A program made the translations under genes and the position numbers. Below are positions 51,934 to 60,152 of a stretch of 64,000 nt of DNA, piece by piece. The stretch's first letter is position 1. Each line of letters begins with the position of its first letter. Source of the stretch: Streptomyces lydicus (GTDB lineage Bacteria > Actinomycetota > Actinomycetes > Streptomycetales > Streptomycetaceae); contig NZ_CP017157.1 of NCBI RefSeq assembly GCF_001729485.1, positions 1,178,001-1,242,000 on the forward strand, given 5' to 3'. The notes below the pieces were generated by a model. That model made no database searches. It was not told the origin of the DNA and saw only the letters and a list, made by a program, of their open reading frames with translations.

Positions 51934-52902
51934 TCAGGGCCTGGATGAACCGCCGGGCAGGCCCTGGGCGGGGCGCAGCGGGACTCCCCCCACCCGCTGC
52001 GCCCCGCCGCGTACCGCCGACCGGAAGGCGATCGGCGTGCGGCCGGTCCGCCGCTGGAAGAACTTGCTGAAGTTGGTGGCGTCGGCGAAGCCCAGCCGGC
52101 CCGCGATCCGGGCCGCCGACCGGTCGCCGTGCGCCAGCAGCCGTTTGGCCTCCAGCTCCACCCGCCGGTCGATGAACTCCTTCGCCCCGACGCCCGCCTG
52201 CGCCTCGGTGGCCCGCGAGAGGGTGCGCGGCGCGTAGCCCAGCGCGCGGGCGTAGTCGGCGACCCGGCGGCTGCGGGCGAAGTCCCGCTCCACCGCGTCC
52301 CGGAAGCGCAGGAACGTCGCGCTCGCCGCGCAGTCCGCCGCCCCCTCGTCCGCCGCCCCGCCCGCATGCGCGGCCCGCAGCACCAGGACGGCCAGCAGGT
52401 GCCGCAGCACGTCGAGGTGGACGGGCAGCGGCAGCCCGCCCAGCGCCCCGAACTCGCGGTGCAGCTGGTGCATCGCCTCCTCCAGCCGCCGTGCCGCCGC
52501 GCCCTCCGGGTGCCGTACCGGTGGCCCGTACCAGTCCTCGATCCGGGCCGCGGCCGCGGTCGCCGGGTCCAGGAAGCCGGACTCGAAGAGCACCAGCCGC
52601 CCCTCCGCGCCCGCCAGGTCGCCGAAGTGCTGGACCTGCCCGGGCCGGGACCACAGCAGGTCACCCGGCGCGAGCGGGTGCTCGCGGAAGTCGACGCTGT
52701 GCACCAGCCGCCCCCGCTCCAGGAGCAGCAGGTGGTGGAAGCCGGGGCGGTGCGGGGTGGACAGCTGGCAGGCGTCCGCCCGGCCGCGCAGCTCGGTGAG
52801 CGTCATCACCTCCACGCCCGCCGGCCGCCCGGCCGGCGCGGAGAACGCCACCTCCGGGATTTCCGGCGCGCCCTCCCCAGCCGTCTGTCGCTTTTTGACC
52901 AT
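51934..52902 (-). CDS. AraC-family transcriptional regulator
   Basis: The product has 322 residues from ATG 52902 (GAGGGGA upstream). The N-terminal cupin-type domain holds FHHLLLLERGRLVHSVDF and DLLWSRPGQVQHFG. The C-terminal AraC domain has two helix-turn-helix parts: VADYARALGYAPRTLSRATE and AARIAGRLGFADATNFSKFFQRRTGRTP. It probably responds to a small organic ligand and regulates the divergent NAD(P)-binding oxidoreductase gene, which begins 139 bases away. A Pro/Gly tail ends the protein. Confidence 0.9.
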   Translation of the reverse strand: MVKKRQTAGEGAPEIPEVAFSAPAGRPAGVEVMTLTELRGRADACQLSTPHRPGFHHLLLLERGRLVHSVDFREHPLAPGDLLWSRPGQVQHFGDLAGAEGRLVLFESGFLDPATAAAARIEDWYGPPVRHPEGAAARRLEEAMHQLHREFGALGGLPLPVHLDVLRHLLAVLVLRAAHAGGAADEGAADCAASATFLRFRDAVERDFARSRRVADYARALGYAPRTLSRATEAQAGVGAKEFIDRRVELEAKRLLAHGDRSAARIAGRLGFADATNFSKFFQRRTGRTPIAFRSAVRGGAQRVGGVPLRPAQGLPGGSSRP

Positions 52903-53041
52903 CACTGGTCCCCTCATCACCCCGGAATGTCCCGCTCCAGCCCCTAGCGTAGAAGACGTCAGCACGGCCGCTGACGGAAAACGGAAGTCCGCGGAACGGG
53001 CCCACCGACCGCCGACACCTCGACACGCTGGGAGATCCACC

Positions 53042-53692
53042 ATGTCCACGATCGCTCTCTTCGGGGCCAACGGAAGCATCGGCAGCCGCATCCTGAACGA
53101 GGCCCTGCAGCGCGGTCACCAGGTCACCGCGGTGGTCCGCGACCCCGCGAAGATCACCACGAGCCACCCGGACCTGACCGTGGCCACCGGCGACGTCCTC
53201 GACCCGGCGGCCGTCGCCGCCGTGGCCGAGGGGCACGACGTCGTGGTCAGCGCGGTCGGCGGCGGCGACGGGCCGGGCCACCTCGCCACCATCCGGCCCG
53301 CCGCGGAGTCCCTGGTCGCCGGGCTGCGCACGCTCGGCGACGCGGCGCCCCGCCTGGTCGCCGTCGGCGGCGCCGGCTCGCTCCGCACGCCCGACGGCAA
53401 GCAGGTCTGGGACGCCGAGGGGCTGCCCGAGTTCCTGCTGCAGATCATGCACGCCCACGGCGACGCGCTGGACTTCTACCGCTCCGTCTCCGACGTGCGC
53501 TGGACCAACATCAGCCCGGCCGCCACCATCGCCCCCGGCGAGCGCACCGGCGGCTACCGCACCGCCACCGACGACCTGATCACCGACGCCGAGGGCAACA
53601 GCCGGATCTCCACGGAGGACTACGCCGTCGCCGTCCTCGACGAGATCGAGCGGCCGCACCACCTCGGCGCCCGCTTCACCGTCGGCTACTGA
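53042..53692 (+). CDS. NAD(P)-binding oxidoreductase (NmrA/atypical SDR)
   Basis: The product has 216 residues from ATG 53042, preceded by GGGAG. The dinucleotide motif is ALFGANGSIGSRI, and the strand-end segments are VTAVVRDPAKI and DVVVSAVGGGDG. The canonical Tyr-x3-Lys of classical SDR enzymes is absent, as in the atypical NmrA-like group. Such proteins act as redox-linked enzymes or sensors. It is divergent from an AraC regulator, which is probably its controller. Confidence 0.9.
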   Translation: MSTIALFGANGSIGSRILNEALQRGHQVTAVVRDPAKITTSHPDLTVATGDVLDPAAVAAVAEGHDVVVSAVGGGDGPGHLATIRPAAESLVAGLRTLGDAAPRLVAVGGAGSLRTPDGKQVWDAEGLPEFLLQIMHAHGDALDFYRSVSDVRWTNISPAATIAPGERTGGYRTATDDLITDAEGNSRISTEDYAVAVLDEIERPHHLGARFTVGY

Positions 53693-53710
53693 CCTCCGGC
53701 CCGGGAAACG

Positions 53711-53745
53711 TTCAAGGCCCCCGACCTGAGGTCGGGGGCCTTGAA
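53711..53745. terminator. Bidirectional hairpin before tRNA-His
   Basis: A perfect 15-bp stem (ttcaaggcccccgac / gtcgggggccttgaa) with loop ctgag ends five bases from the tRNA 3' end and follows the oxidoreductase gene by 18 bases. Confidence 0.85.
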
Positions 53746-53749
53746 GTGG

Positions 53750-53823
53750 GGTGAGTAACGGGACTTGAACCCGCGACATCCTGGACCACAACCAGGTGCT
53801 CTACCAGCTGAGCTATACCCACC
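53750..53823 (-). tRNA. tRNA-His (anticodon GTG)
   Basis: The anticodon loop in CCTGGTTGTGGTCCAGG gives GTG. The acceptor stem GTGGGTA / TACTCAC is preceded by an encoded G at -1, which pairs with discriminator C73, the identity element of tRNA-His. Confidence 0.93.
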
Positions 53824-53981
53824 ATGACCGGTGCTGTGTGGTTCCTTTTCCCCACCGGCTGAGAAAAAGTGTACAGGGTCCGGAGGGGTGCTCGCGCCCA
53901 GGTTTCCCGCCGGGGCGGCGCGGGCGTGTCTTCCGGGTCACACCAGGTCGGGCGGTGACCCGGAAGACAGCACCGGGGGTG

Positions 53982-54617
53982 TCACGAGGACGGTGCGGAC
54001 TGCGGCGCCGGCTGCGGTTCGGCCGGCAGGACGTGCTTGGCGGCGATGGCCTTCGCGGTGTCCGAGTCGGGGCCGGGCTGCGGCACGAAGACCGCCTCCC
54101 GGTAGTAGCGGAGCTCCGCGATGGATTCACGGATGTCCGCCAGCGCCCGGTGGTTGCCGTTCTTCTCCGGACTGTTGAAGTAGGCCCGCGGGTACCAGCG
54201 CCGGGCCAGTTCCTTCACGGACGAGACATCGACGATCCGGTAGTGGAGGTAGCTCTCCAGCGTCGGCATGTCGCGCAGCAGGAAACCGCGATCGGTGCCG
54301 ACGGAATTGCCGCACAGCGGCGCCTTCCCCGGCTCCGGCACGTGCTCCTTGATATAGGCGAGCACCTGCGCCTCGGCCGCCTCCAGCGTCGTACCGCCGT
54401 CCAGCTCCGCCAGCAGCCCGGAGGCGGTGTGCATCTGGCGCACCACCTCCGGCATGGTGCCGAGTGCCTCGGCCGGAGGGCGGATCACCACATCCACCCC
54501 GTCGCCCAGCACATTCAGCTCCGAGTCGGTGACCAGTGCGGCCACCTCGATGAGCGCGTCGTTCGCCAGCGAGAGTCCGGTCATCTCGCAGTCGATCCAC
54601 ACCATGCGATCGTTCAT
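53982..54617 (-). CDS. orn: Oligoribonuclease (DEDDh exonuclease)
   Basis: The product has 211 residues. The DEDDh motifs are WIDCEMTGL (Asp9, Glu11), [10 protein letters not shown] and the HRALADI His-Asp motif. It hydrolyses 2- to 5-nucleotide RNA, including pGpG, the product of c-di-GMP breakdown by EAL domains. The start is only five bases from the adpA stop, the known adpA-orn arrangement in Streptomyces. The C-terminal Pro/Ser tail is not part of the fold. Since this window also encodes a GGDEF-EAL protein, both steps of c-di-GMP removal are present here. Confidence 0.95.
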   Translation of the reverse strand: MNDRMVWIDCEMTGLSLANDALIEVAALVTDSELNVLGDGVDVVIRPPAEALGTMPEVVRQMHTASGLLAELDGGTTLEAAEAQVLAYIKEHVPEPGKAPLCGNSVGTDRGFLLRDMPTLESYLHYRIVDVSSVKELARRWYPRAYFNSPEKNGNHRALADIRESIAELRYYREAVFVPQPGPDSDTAKAIAAKHVLPAEPQPAPQSAPSS

Positions 54618-54622
54618 ACGTC

Positions 54623-55903
54623 TCACCCTACGGGGCGCTCGCGCTGACCGGGGAGTACGGGGCGTCCCGGGGTCCGGCCGACCGGGGTCTCCGGCAGCCG
54701 CGAGGCGTAGACGTCCGACTGCGGTTTGCCCGCCTCGCCGGCCTCGACGGCCGCCAGACCGTGTCCGGCCAGCGCGGCGGCGGCGAACCGCTCCGCACCG
54801 CCCGCACCCAGCGCCGCCCGCTCGCGCTCCGGCCGCTCGGCCCGCTCGGGTCTGAGCGCGGGCTCGGACCCCCCGCCCTGCGGCCGGCGCGCGCGGTAGG
54901 CCGCGCGGTAGGCGGCGGGCGAGGCGCCCAGCTGCCGCCGGAAGTGGCCGCGCAGCGCGACCGGCGAACGGAACCCGCAGCGCCCGGCGACCTCGTCGAC
55001 CGAGTAGTCGGAGGTCTCCAGCAGCCGCTGGGCCTGCAGCACCCGCTGGGTGATCAGCCACTGCAGCGGAGCGCTGCCCGTGAGGGAGCGGAACCGCCGG
55101 TCGAAGGTGCGCCGGCTCATGTACGCGCGCGCGGCCAGCGTCTCCACGTCGAACTGCTCGTGGAGGTGCTCCAGCGCCCAGGCGACGACCTCGGCGAGCG
55201 GGTCGGCGCCGATCTCTTCAGGTAATGACCTGTCGAGGTAGCGCTGGTGCCCCAGGTCGGAGGCGGTCCGGCGGGGCGGTACGACGAGCCGGCGGGCCAG
55301 CGCGTTGGCGGCGTCCGCGCCGTGGTCGGTGCGCACGATGTGCAGGCACAGGTCGATGCCGGCCGCCGTCCCCGCGGAGGTGAGCACGTCGCCGTCGTCG
55401 ACGAAGAGCTCGCGGGGGTCCACATGGACGGACGGGTAGCGCTTGGCGAGCGTCGGCGCGTACATCCAGTGGGTGGTGGCCGGGCGGCCGTCGAGCAGTC
55501 CGGCCGCGGCGAGGACGAACGCCCCCGTGCACAGCCCGACGATCCTGGCCCCTTCTTCGTGCGCGCGGCGCAGCGCGTCGAGCGCGGCGGGCGGCGGGGC
55601 CTGGGTGATGGAACGCCAGGCCGGTACGACGACCGTCCCGGCACGGGAGATCGCCTCCAGCCCGTAGGGGGCGGACAGTTCGAGCCCCCCGGTCGTGCGC
55701 AAAGGCGCATCTTCGCCAGCGCACACAAGAAGCCGGTACCGCGGAACGCCGGCGTCCTGTCGGTCGATGCCGAAGACCGAGAGCGGAATGGAGCTCTCGA
55801 AAATGGGGCCGCCGCTGAAGAGGAGCACCGCGACTATTTCGCGGCGTCGTCGGGCGGCGAGCTTGCGTGCGGCATCTGGTACGGCAGCGGAGTCCTGGCT
55901 CAT
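54623..55903 (-). CDS. adpA: AdpA, AraC/GlxA-family master regulator of development
   Basis: The product has 426 residues from ATG 55903. The N-terminal ThiJ/PfpI-like domain (about residues 20-195) runs from [20 protein letters not shown] to [10 protein letters not shown], including [18 protein letters not shown]. The C-terminal AraC domain (about 230-335) has [20 protein letters not shown] and [20 protein letters not shown]. Leu227 in DRSLPEE is a TTA codon, so full translation depends on the bldA tRNA, as known for this regulator. AdpA controls hundreds of genes in sporulation and secondary metabolism. The 90-residue tail is Ala/Arg/Glu-rich. orn follows immediately. Confidence 0.95.
   Translation of the reverse strand: MSQDSAAVPDAARKLAARRRREIVAVLLFSGGPIFESSIPLSVFGIDRQDAGVPRYRLLVCAGEDAPLRTTGGLELSAPYGLEAISRAGTVVVPAWRSITQAPPPAALDALRRAHEEGARIVGLCTGAFVLAAAGLLDGRPATTHWMYAPTLAKRYPSVHVDPRELFVDDGDVLTSAGTAAGIDLCLHIVRTDHGADAANALARRLVVPPRRTASDLGHQRYLDRSLPEEIGADPLAEVVAWALEHLHEQFDVETLAARAYMSRRTFDRRFRSLTGSAPLQWLITQRVLQAQRLLETSDYSVDEVAGRCGFRSPVALRGHFRRQLGASPAAYRAAYRARRPQGGGSEPALRPERAERPERERAALGAGGAERFAAAALAGHGLAAVEAGEAGKPQSDVYASRLPETPVGRTPGRPVLPGQRERPVG
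55223..55225 (-). promoter_or_regulatory. TTA codon in adpA (bldA-dependent translation point)
   Basis: Plus-strand bases taa are read TTA on the coding strand, coding Leu227 between the two AdpA domains. TTA codons are extremely rare in this genus and are read only by the bldA tRNA. Confidence 0.9.
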
Positions 55904-56252
55904 GGCACTTAAGCCCCCCTCGGTCGTCTCGCCCTCTCGGTCCTGCACAGTTCCCCCGCCGTTACTACCAAGATCGAATCTACTGTGTTCCGTGAGGATG
56001 GAGTGCCAAGTTCACCACCCGCTGGTATGTCGATATGGCAACTTGGCGCGAAGCATTCGATCACGAAGCGTTCCACTCGTCGGGCCTACATGGGAAGTAC
56101 GCGTCTCGGCTCTGCCCGTTCGAAGTAGGGCACAACCATGCCCAGCGGTCCTTTCCTCCCTGCTCACACCAGGGTTGGGGGGTACCGGGGGCAAGGTGGA
56201 GGACCAGCCCGGAAGTTGGCTGAAAACGGTCGCGCGCAGACTTGCGGACGCC
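55904..56252. other. Long adpA upstream region with inverted repeat and AdpA-like site
   Basis: About 350 bases without a credible gene. The inverted repeat GCCAAGTT (56005-56012) / AACTTGGC (56040-56047) spans 43 bases. TGGCGCGAAG at 56044-56053 agrees with the AdpA consensus TGGCSNGWWY except the last base. A long leader and autoregulation are known for adpA; these sites fit that picture (inference). AGGGGGG lies 11 bases before the adpA ATG. Confidence 0.5.
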
Positions 56253-56591
56253 TCAGTCGACCGGCGTACGCCGGTCGGAGTGGCGCCCGCCCCCGTGCGC
56301 CGACGGTGCCGAATACACCCTTCTGTCCCGGTGTCCCCGCAGGGCCCGGGTGCGCAGCCGCGCGGCGGTCCGTTCGGATTGCCGCAACAGAACGCGACAG
56401 GCGCAGGTCACCGCGGCCAGACCGGCGGCGGCGCCGATGGCGCCGAGCCAGGAGGCGCCGCTGATGATCAGTACCAGGGGCACCAGGGCGCAGCTGAACG
56501 CGCCCCAGCGCACGACATCGCTCACCGGGTCGGGTGATCTGTAGGGCGGCAACGGCACCTGGGGCTCCCCTCGGACGGGCTGCTGGTACAA
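56253..56591 (-). CDS. Small two-helix membrane protein
   Basis: The product has 112 residues with a TTG start at 56591. A Pro/Gln-rich N-terminus is followed by two adjacent membrane helices (WGAFSCALVPLVLIISGAS and IGAAAGLAAVTCACRVLL) and an Arg/His-rich cytoplasmic tail. No family recognised. The start is uncertain because no ribosome site is clear. It lies upstream of adpA in the same direction, 350 bases apart. Confidence 0.6.
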   Translation of the reverse strand: MYQQPVRGEPQVPLPPYRSPDPVSDVVRWGAFSCALVPLVLIISGASWLGAIGAAAGLAAVTCACRVLLRQSERTAARLRTRALRGHRDRRVYSAPSAHGGGRHSDRRTPVD

Positions 56592-56778
56592 CGCCGCCGG
56601 CGATCATGGGTCACCGCGAGTGGGTACGTACGGGGGCAGGCCGGGGCATTGCCATCCGGGCCGTGCTCCGGCATGCTCCGGGGAACGTTCGAGCCCCGAC
56701 CCGGCCCGCACGGGTGCCAGGCGCCCGCGGCGGGCCCTGGGCAGCGGGGGAGTGGCGCCGTACTCTTGGGGTATCGGG

Positions 56779-56806
56779 TTGGGAAGATGATTCCCAGTCG
56801 TATCGT
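56779..56806 (+). promoter_or_regulatory. Promoter of the universal stress protein gene
   Basis: TTGGGA at 56779-56784, 16 bases, then TATCGT at 56801-56806. The start ATG 56820 lies 13 bases further and no ribosome site is present, so the transcript is leaderless or nearly so. Confidence 0.5.
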
Positions 56807-56819
56807 TCCTCTTTGAACT

Positions 56820-57446
56820 ATGGCTCCCGCGCCTCCGTCGAGCCAGCTCAGTCAACTGCCGGATCAAGTCAATCGCCGTTCCCCGTTCGCCCCTCCGCAA
56901 GAGGACGTCCTCGCCGAGACACCAATGGCCGGTCACGAAATCCCCGAACCCGCGGACCGCAAGCAGGTCGCCGATCCCCTGGCGGACCTCGAAGCGGCGG
57001 AAGAAACCCGACGCTCCTGCGACCCCGCGTTCCGGCACGGCGTCGTGGTCGGCTTCGACGGCTCCATGTCGAGCGAACGAGCGTTGGCGTATGCAATCGG
57101 TATCGCTCGGCGCCACGGAGCCGGTCTGATCATCGTCCATGTGGCCAACCGGCTGCCGACGACCGTGTGGGCGGGCTGTGAGCCGCCGGTCTTCGTGGAC
57201 GTGCCCGATCACCGCACCGAAGTGCTCGGCCTGGAGCTGGCCTGCGCCGATCACCTCAGTGAGGTCCCCTGGATCCTCGTCGAGCGCGGCGGCGACATCT
57301 GCCACGAGCTGGAGGAGGTCGGCCGGGAGTACGAGGCCGACGCGATCGTGGTCGGCTCCACGCACGGCATCGTCGGCCGGATCTTCGGCACGGTCGCCGG
57401 CCGGCTGGCCCGGCGCGCGCAACGCCCGGTCATCGTCATCCCCTGA
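56820..57446 (+). CDS. Universal stress protein (single UspA domain)
   Basis: The product has 208 residues from ATG 56820; ATG 56925 is a second candidate. The first 65 residues are an acidic/Pro extension. The UspA domain starts at HGVVVGFDGSMSSERALAYA and ends with the nucleotide-binding loop DAIVVGSTHGIVGRIFGTVA and RPVIVIP. The G-x2-G-x9-G pattern supports ATP binding. It has a role in stress or dormancy in related bacteria. It is single-domain, not tandem as in many actinobacterial USPs. The next gene converges. Confidence 0.88.
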   Translation: MAPAPPSSQLSQLPDQVNRRSPFAPPQEDVLAETPMAGHEIPEPADRKQVADPLADLEAAEETRRSCDPAFRHGVVVGFDGSMSSERALAYAIGIARRHGAGLIIVHVANRLPTTVWAGCEPPVFVDVPDHRTEVLGLELACADHLSEVPWILVERGGDICHELEEVGREYEADAIVVGSTHGIVGRIFGTVAGRLARRAQRPVIVIP

Positions 57447-57797
57447 CGCGCCGGCCCCGCACGTCGACTCCGCGCGTCAACTCTTCGCGCCAGGCACACA
57501 GTTGAGGGCGCGATATGGACGTTCTGCGCAGTCGAAATCGCCAACTCTGCTGATGTCAGAGGTGGATTGTGTGCTTGTGACGGGTAGAAAACGGTCACGT
57601 GGGCGCGCCGCTTCACGGGCCCGGCGGCCGCGCGCACGGCAACTGCGTGCTGCCGGCCGGGAAGTGACGGTTCCCGGGGCGGCGGCATCCCGCCGGCGTT
57701 GGGCGACGCCGGCGCAGGGGAGGCGGCGGCGTCGCGCGTATGGTGGCACGCGCGACGCAGCTGCACCCTTTTGTCGCTCCGGCGGCCGGGGCCGGGA
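57447..57797. terminator. Gap with glmS terminator hairpin
   Basis: About 350 bases between convergent genes. cgccggcgt / acgccggcg at 57691-57714 (9-bp stem, loop tgggcg) lies 84 bases past the glmS stop. The left part 57500-57600 is AT-richer with no plausible frame. Confidence 0.55.
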
Positions 57798-59624
57798 TTA
57801 CTCCACCGTGACGGACTTCGCCAGGTTGCGGGGCTTGTCGATGTCCCGGCCGAGGGCCAGGGCCGTGTGGTAGGCGAGCAGTTGGAGCGGGATGCCCATC
57901 AGGATCGGGTCCAGCTCGGGCTCGTTCTTCGGCACGATGATGGTGTCGTCGGCCTTCTCCTGCGCCTGGTGCGCGACGGCCAGGATGCGGCCGCTGCGGG
58001 CCTTGATCTCCTCCAGCGCGGCGCGGTTCTTCTCCAGCAGGTCGTCGTCCGGCACGATCGCGACGGTCGGCATCGCGGGCTCGATGAGCGCCAGCGGGCC
58101 GTGCTTGAGCTCGGAGGCCGGGTACGCCTCGGCGTGGATGTACGAGACCTCCTTGAGCTTGAGGGACGCCTCGCGGGCCACCGGGTAGCCGCGCACCCGG
58201 CCGATGAACATCATCGACTTGGCGTCCGCGTAGCGCGCCGACAGCTCCTTGATCTCGTCCTCGCCCTTGAGGATCTCGTCGATCTGGCCGGGCAGCTTGC
58301 GCAGGCCGTCGATGATCCGCTTGCCGTCCGCGACGGACAGGTCGCGGATGCGGCCGAGGTGCAGGGCGAGCAGCGCGAAGGAGACCACCATGTTGGTGAA
58401 GCACTTGGTGGAGACCACGCAGACCTCGGGGCCGGCGTGCACGTAGATGCCGCCGTCGGTCTCCCGGGCGATCGCCGAGCCCACCACGTTCACCAGGCCC
58501 AGCACCCGCGCGCCCTTGCGCTTGAGCTCCTGGACGGCCGCCAGCACGTCGTAGGTCTCACCGGACTGCGAGACCGCCACGTAGAGCGTGTCGGGGTCCA
58601 CGACCGGGTCGCGGTAGCGGAACTCGGAGGCCGGCTCGGCGTCCGAGGGGATGCGGGCCAGCTCCTCGATCATCTGCGCGCCGATCTGGCCCGCGTGGTA
58701 CGAGGTGCCGCAGCCCAGGATCTTCACCCGGCGGATGGTGCGCGCCTCGCGGGCGTCCAGGTTCAGGCCGCCGAGGTGCACGGTGGAGAAGCGGTCGTCG
58801 ATCCGGCCGCGCAGCGCGCGGTCCACCGCGTCGGCCTGCTCGGAGATCTCCTTGTGCATGTACGTGTCGTGGCCGCCCAGGTCGTACGACTCGGCCGCGT
58901 ACTCGACGGTCTCCGGGGCGGACGTGGTCCGCGAGCCCTCGGTGGTGTACGTGCGGTAGTCGTCGGCCTTCAGGGTGGCCATCTCGCCGTCGTCGAGGGT
59001 GACGACCTGGCGGGTGTGCGAGACCAGCGCGGCGACATCGGAGGAGACGAACATCTCGTGCTCGCCGATGCCGAGGACGACGGGGGAGCCGTTGCGGGCG
59101 ACGACGATGCGGTCGGGGAAGTCGGCGTGCAGCACGGCGATGCCGTAGGTGCCCTCGATGTGCCGCAGCGCCTCGCGGACCCGCTCCTCCAGCTTCTCGG
59201 CCGTGGAGCGGCCGATCAGGTGGGCCAGCACCTCGGTGTCGGTCTCGGAGGCGAAGACGACGCCCTCGGCGGTCAGCCGGGCGCGCACGTCCGCGGCGTT
59301 GTCGATGATGCCGTTGTGGACGACCGCGACCTTGCCCTCGGTGTCGAGGTGCGGGTGGGCGTTCTCGTCGGTGGGCGCGCCGTGGGTGGCCCAGCGGGTG
59401 TGCGCGATGCCGGTGGTGCCGGCGAAGCGCTTCGGCAGCCGGGACTCCAGCTCCCGGACCCGGCCCTTGGCCTTGGCGGTCTTCAGGCCCGCGGTCTTGC
59501 CCGTGCCGCTCGCGTGGATGGCGATGCCGGCCGAGTCGTAGCCGCGGTACTCCAGGCGCTGCAGGCCCTCCAGGAGCAGCGGAGCAACATCACGCTTGCC
59601 GATGTATCCGACGATCCCGCACAT
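57798..59624 (-). CDS. glmS: Glutamine-fructose-6-phosphate aminotransferase (isomerizing)
   Basis: The product has 608 residues. Cys2 after Met removal (MCGIVGYIG) is the glutaminase nucleophile, followed by LEYRGYDSAGIAI and HTRWATHGAPTDENAHPH. The two SIS domains hold KILGCGTSYHAGQIG, VSQSGETYDVLAA and MFIGRVRGYPVAREASLKLKE (given to mark the isomerase part), ending with NLAKSVTVE, the fully conserved C-terminus. It makes GlcN-6-P for peptidoglycan. From memory Streptomyces carry two glmS genes, and this location matches the second copy. The conserved small gene upstream lies 60 bases away. Confidence 0.96.
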   Translation of the reverse strand: MCGIVGYIGKRDVAPLLLEGLQRLEYRGYDSAGIAIHASGTGKTAGLKTAKAKGRVRELESRLPKRFAGTTGIAHTRWATHGAPTDENAHPHLDTEGKVAVVHNGIIDNAADVRARLTAEGVVFASETDTEVLAHLIGRSTAEKLEERVREALRHIEGTYGIAVLHADFPDRIVVARNGSPVVLGIGEHEMFVSSDVAALVSHTRQVVTLDDGEMATLKADDYRTYTTEGSRTTSAPETVEYAAESYDLGGHDTYMHKEISEQADAVDRALRGRIDDRFSTVHLGGLNLDAREARTIRRVKILGCGTSYHAGQIGAQMIEELARIPSDAEPASEFRYRDPVVDPDTLYVAVSQSGETYDVLAAVQELKRKGARVLGLVNVVGSAIARETDGGIYVHAGPEVCVVSTKCFTNMVVSFALLALHLGRIRDLSVADGKRIIDGLRKLPGQIDEILKGEDEIKELSARYADAKSMMFIGRVRGYPVAREASLKLKEVSYIHAEAYPASELKHGPLALIEPAMPTVAIVPDDDLLEKNRAALEEIKARSGRILAVAHQAQEKADDTIIVPKNEPELDPILMGIPLQLLAYHTALALGRDIDKPRNLAKSVTVE

Positions 59625-59684
59625 ACAGTGACCCTCCGAGAAAGATTGGTGTGTCGGTTGTGGTGACCGGCCCCTTCCGGGGCG

Positions 59685-60002
59685 TCAGCCGTAGACGAGG
59701 CGGCGCAGCTGGCGGGTCGAGAGATCGGGCGGGGCCACGGCGCGGTGCGGCATCTCGTGGCGGATCCGTTCGAAGATCTCTTCGTTGCGCAGTCCCAGGG
59801 ACTGCAGCTCGCGATGGCGCCGGCGGACGAATTCCTCCGTCGTCTCGTCGAAGTACGCCAGCACGTCGAGCACCACCCGGGCGGCCTCACCGCGCTGCAG
59901 CGGTGTGCTGCGCACCAGGTGGTCCACCAGGTCTTCGTGCGGCGCGTCTGCGCTGCGGTTACGGCGTTCGAGCACCCGTCGATACTGCGGGCCGTCGTCC
60001 AC
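59685..60002 (-). CDS. Conserved small protein upstream of glmS
   Basis: The product has about 105 residues from GTG 60002; upstream codons to ATG 60098 are atypical (ATA, TTT, AAA, AGA) and cross the DasR-type site, so the longer frame is unlikely. It is helical and charged: LVDHLVRSTPLQRGEAARVV, LDVLAYFDETTEEFVRRRHR, LGLRNEEIFERIRHEMPHR, and ends STRQLRRLVYG. There is no known function; I recognise it as a widely conserved Streptomyces hypothetical. It reads towards glmS (60-base gap) and may share its transcript. Confidence 0.75.
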   Translation of the reverse strand: MDDGPQYRRVLERRNRSADAPHEDLVDHLVRSTPLQRGEAARVVLDVLAYFDETTEEFVRRRHRELQSLGLRNEEIFERIRHEMPHRAVAPPDLSTRQLRRLVYG

Positions 60003-60055
60003 TTTCGCAAGAAATCTGCCCGGAATCGGGCAGGTCCCCGGTTTGGCGGCGGGAA

Positions 60056-60071
60056 AGTGGTCTACACCTTG
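60056..60071. promoter_or_regulatory. DasR-responsive element (dre)
   Basis: AGTGGTCTACACCTTG matches the dre consensus ACTGGTCTAGACCACT, with the core TGGTCTAnACC. It lies 82 bases before the GH20 start and 54 bases before the divergent GTG 60002. TTGACC at 60070-60075 overlaps its end and could be a -35 for GH20. DasR is the GlcN-6-P-responsive repressor of aminosugar genes. Confidence 0.75.
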
Positions 60072-60152
60072 ACCGGATATCAGGCTCACGGTACGCATGG
60101 TCACCGTTCCGTCGCTCCATGCCAGGTACGACCTTCGCCGAAGGGACCGTCG

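Noticed and set aside
59685..60098. Longer start (ATG 60098) for the small gene upstream of glmS
   Set aside because: The extra 32 codons include ATA, TTT, AAA and AGA, atypical for this genome, and cross a DasR site; GTG 60002 is preferred.
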